A DNA stretch of 64,000 nt from Pegea sp. RAD2-039 (Eukaryota > Chordata > Thaliacea > Salpida > Salpidae). This document shows, in pieces, positions 63,425-64,000 of the stretch (the stretch's first letter is position 1; every line of letters begins with the position of its first letter). The notes under the pieces were generated by a model, which made no database searches, was not told the DNA's origin, and saw only the letters and a program-made list of their open reading frames with translations. Both the position numbers and the translations under genes were made by a program. The stretch spans positions 1-64,000 of the forward strand of contig JAQGEQ010000345.1 of the NCBI GenBank assembly GCA_034620365.1, in the 5' to 3' direction.

Positions 63425-64000
63425 AGAAACTTCCTACTAACAAAGATCTGCAAAGTTCAGTATCTAAAAGACATAAATAGCTTGCTTGCAGTACAGATAT
63501 CCACCAGCGCAGTTCAAACTCCTGGATAACTGAGTAAGCTCCAGTACTTCATGTCTTTAGGTAGACATTGCAACTCTTTCCATTCTTTTCTTTCCTGACA
63601 GTTTCTGTAGAGACCTCTTCGGGAGATGACAGCTTCGACTTTAGTGTCTCTTCTCGCTAGATTTAAAAAATTGACAAAATTTAAATCAGCATCTTCTACA
63701 ATTGTGAGATTTGCTACCTCTTTAATTTGAAAAAAAAAAAATACTTTCATGGCTGCTATTGTGGATTCTGCTTTGTTCTCAACATGATGTTCCATTGAGT
63801 TAACTGCTTCATCTACATCATTTCAAGCTTGAACAACCTTTGAATAAGATTTATGAAAAAATACATCTGTAAAAGAATCCCTGATCATACCATTCATGTG
63901 TTTTGCTGCTGAGGCGGTTTTCTGATCACAGTTCTTGGCCAGACGTACCAAAGTTCATCGAACGCCTCTAAAAGATTGACTCCACTATCAAATATGCATG
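63425..64000. repeat. Satellite array 3, first unit, cut by the window edge
   Basis: The anchor lies at 63,931, and the first-unit variant is the same as at 51,405-52,000. A 93-codon minus-strand frame (63,514-63,795) is open here because this unit lacks stops found in others. It contains the MEHHVENKAEST block, which lies in the same region of the unit as the SVSLENAHRNK block of the gag-like frame. Confidence 0.95.

Larger units (their letters stand above)
58204..63425. repeat. Inter-array block, copy 2 of a 12-kb duplication
   Basis: Mirror of 46,183-51,405 in direct orientation. Small differences include an added CACTT near 59,308, a 7-nt addition near 58,860 and scattered substitutions. 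Its left junction adjoins unique sequence instead of satellite; its right junction is the same satellite boundary as that of copy 1. Confidence 0.95.

Noticed and set aside
63514-63795. 93-codon ORF in the third satellite array
   Set aside because: It is one of many satellite units; the same frame is broken by stops in the others, so it is not a gene.

Overview
The window is nuclear DNA of an animal. It is AT-rich (about 70-75% by eye), its genes are split by short GT-AG introns (mostly 50-100 nt), and it is full of decayed retrotransposons and tandem repeats. There are no bacterial features such as operons with ribosome binding sites or long uninterrupted ORFs. Strong 3' splice acceptors lie 13-22 nt upstream of three start codons, and genes on one strand sit close together. 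That would fit an invertebrate lineage with spliced-leader trans-splicing (for example a rotifer or flatworm), but the sequence alone does not fix the taxon.

Layout. 1-3,500: gene-poor, with a decayed non-LTR reverse transcriptase near 1,440-2,350. 3,537-5,991 (+): two tandem paralogous four-transmembrane protein genes with matching exon structure. 6,000-12,860: AT-rich DNA with an interspersed repeat, frame-broken exons of an unidentified cysteine-containing protein (about 9,005-10,565) and a truncated retrotransposon tail. 13,142-14,761 (-): a complete six-exon CCN-family matricellular gene (IGFBP, VWC, TSP1 and CTCK domains). A possible one-helix microprotein gene lies just upstream of it (about 14,933-15,124). 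18,000-22,000: tRNA-derived SINEs and retrotransposon 3' ends. 22,240-26,230 and 28,900-33,510: a tandem segmental duplication, each half carrying one eight-exon SSUH2-like cysteine-rich gene on the minus strand (23,811-25,422 and 31,173-32,778).

From 35,070 to the end the window is repeat architecture. A unit of about 954 bp occurs at least 19 times in three arrays (35,070-46,182; 51,405-57,122; 63,425 to the edge). The arrays are separated by two nearly identical flanks of about 5.2 kb (46,183-51,405 and 58,204-63,425), which gives a larger repeat of about 12.03 kb. Units alternate in two diagnostic types (A-B-A-B, about 1.91 kb) in both arrays, and a run of four units has been homogenised. 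The first, most diverged unit keeps a 92-codon open frame on the minus strand that looks like a Ty3/gypsy-type gag fragment; the other units share a 1-nt insertion that breaks it. A segment of about 1.08 kb unique to one flank junction (57,123-58,203) carries a decayed single-frame coding region.

The real genes are predicted membrane proteins (tetraspans, microprotein), a secreted signalling/matrix protein (CCN) and a DnaJ-like zinc-finger family (SSUH2-like). I see no evidence that they form one pathway. The most unusual biology is the operon-like packing with trans-splice-type acceptors and the gag-bearing higher-order satellite.
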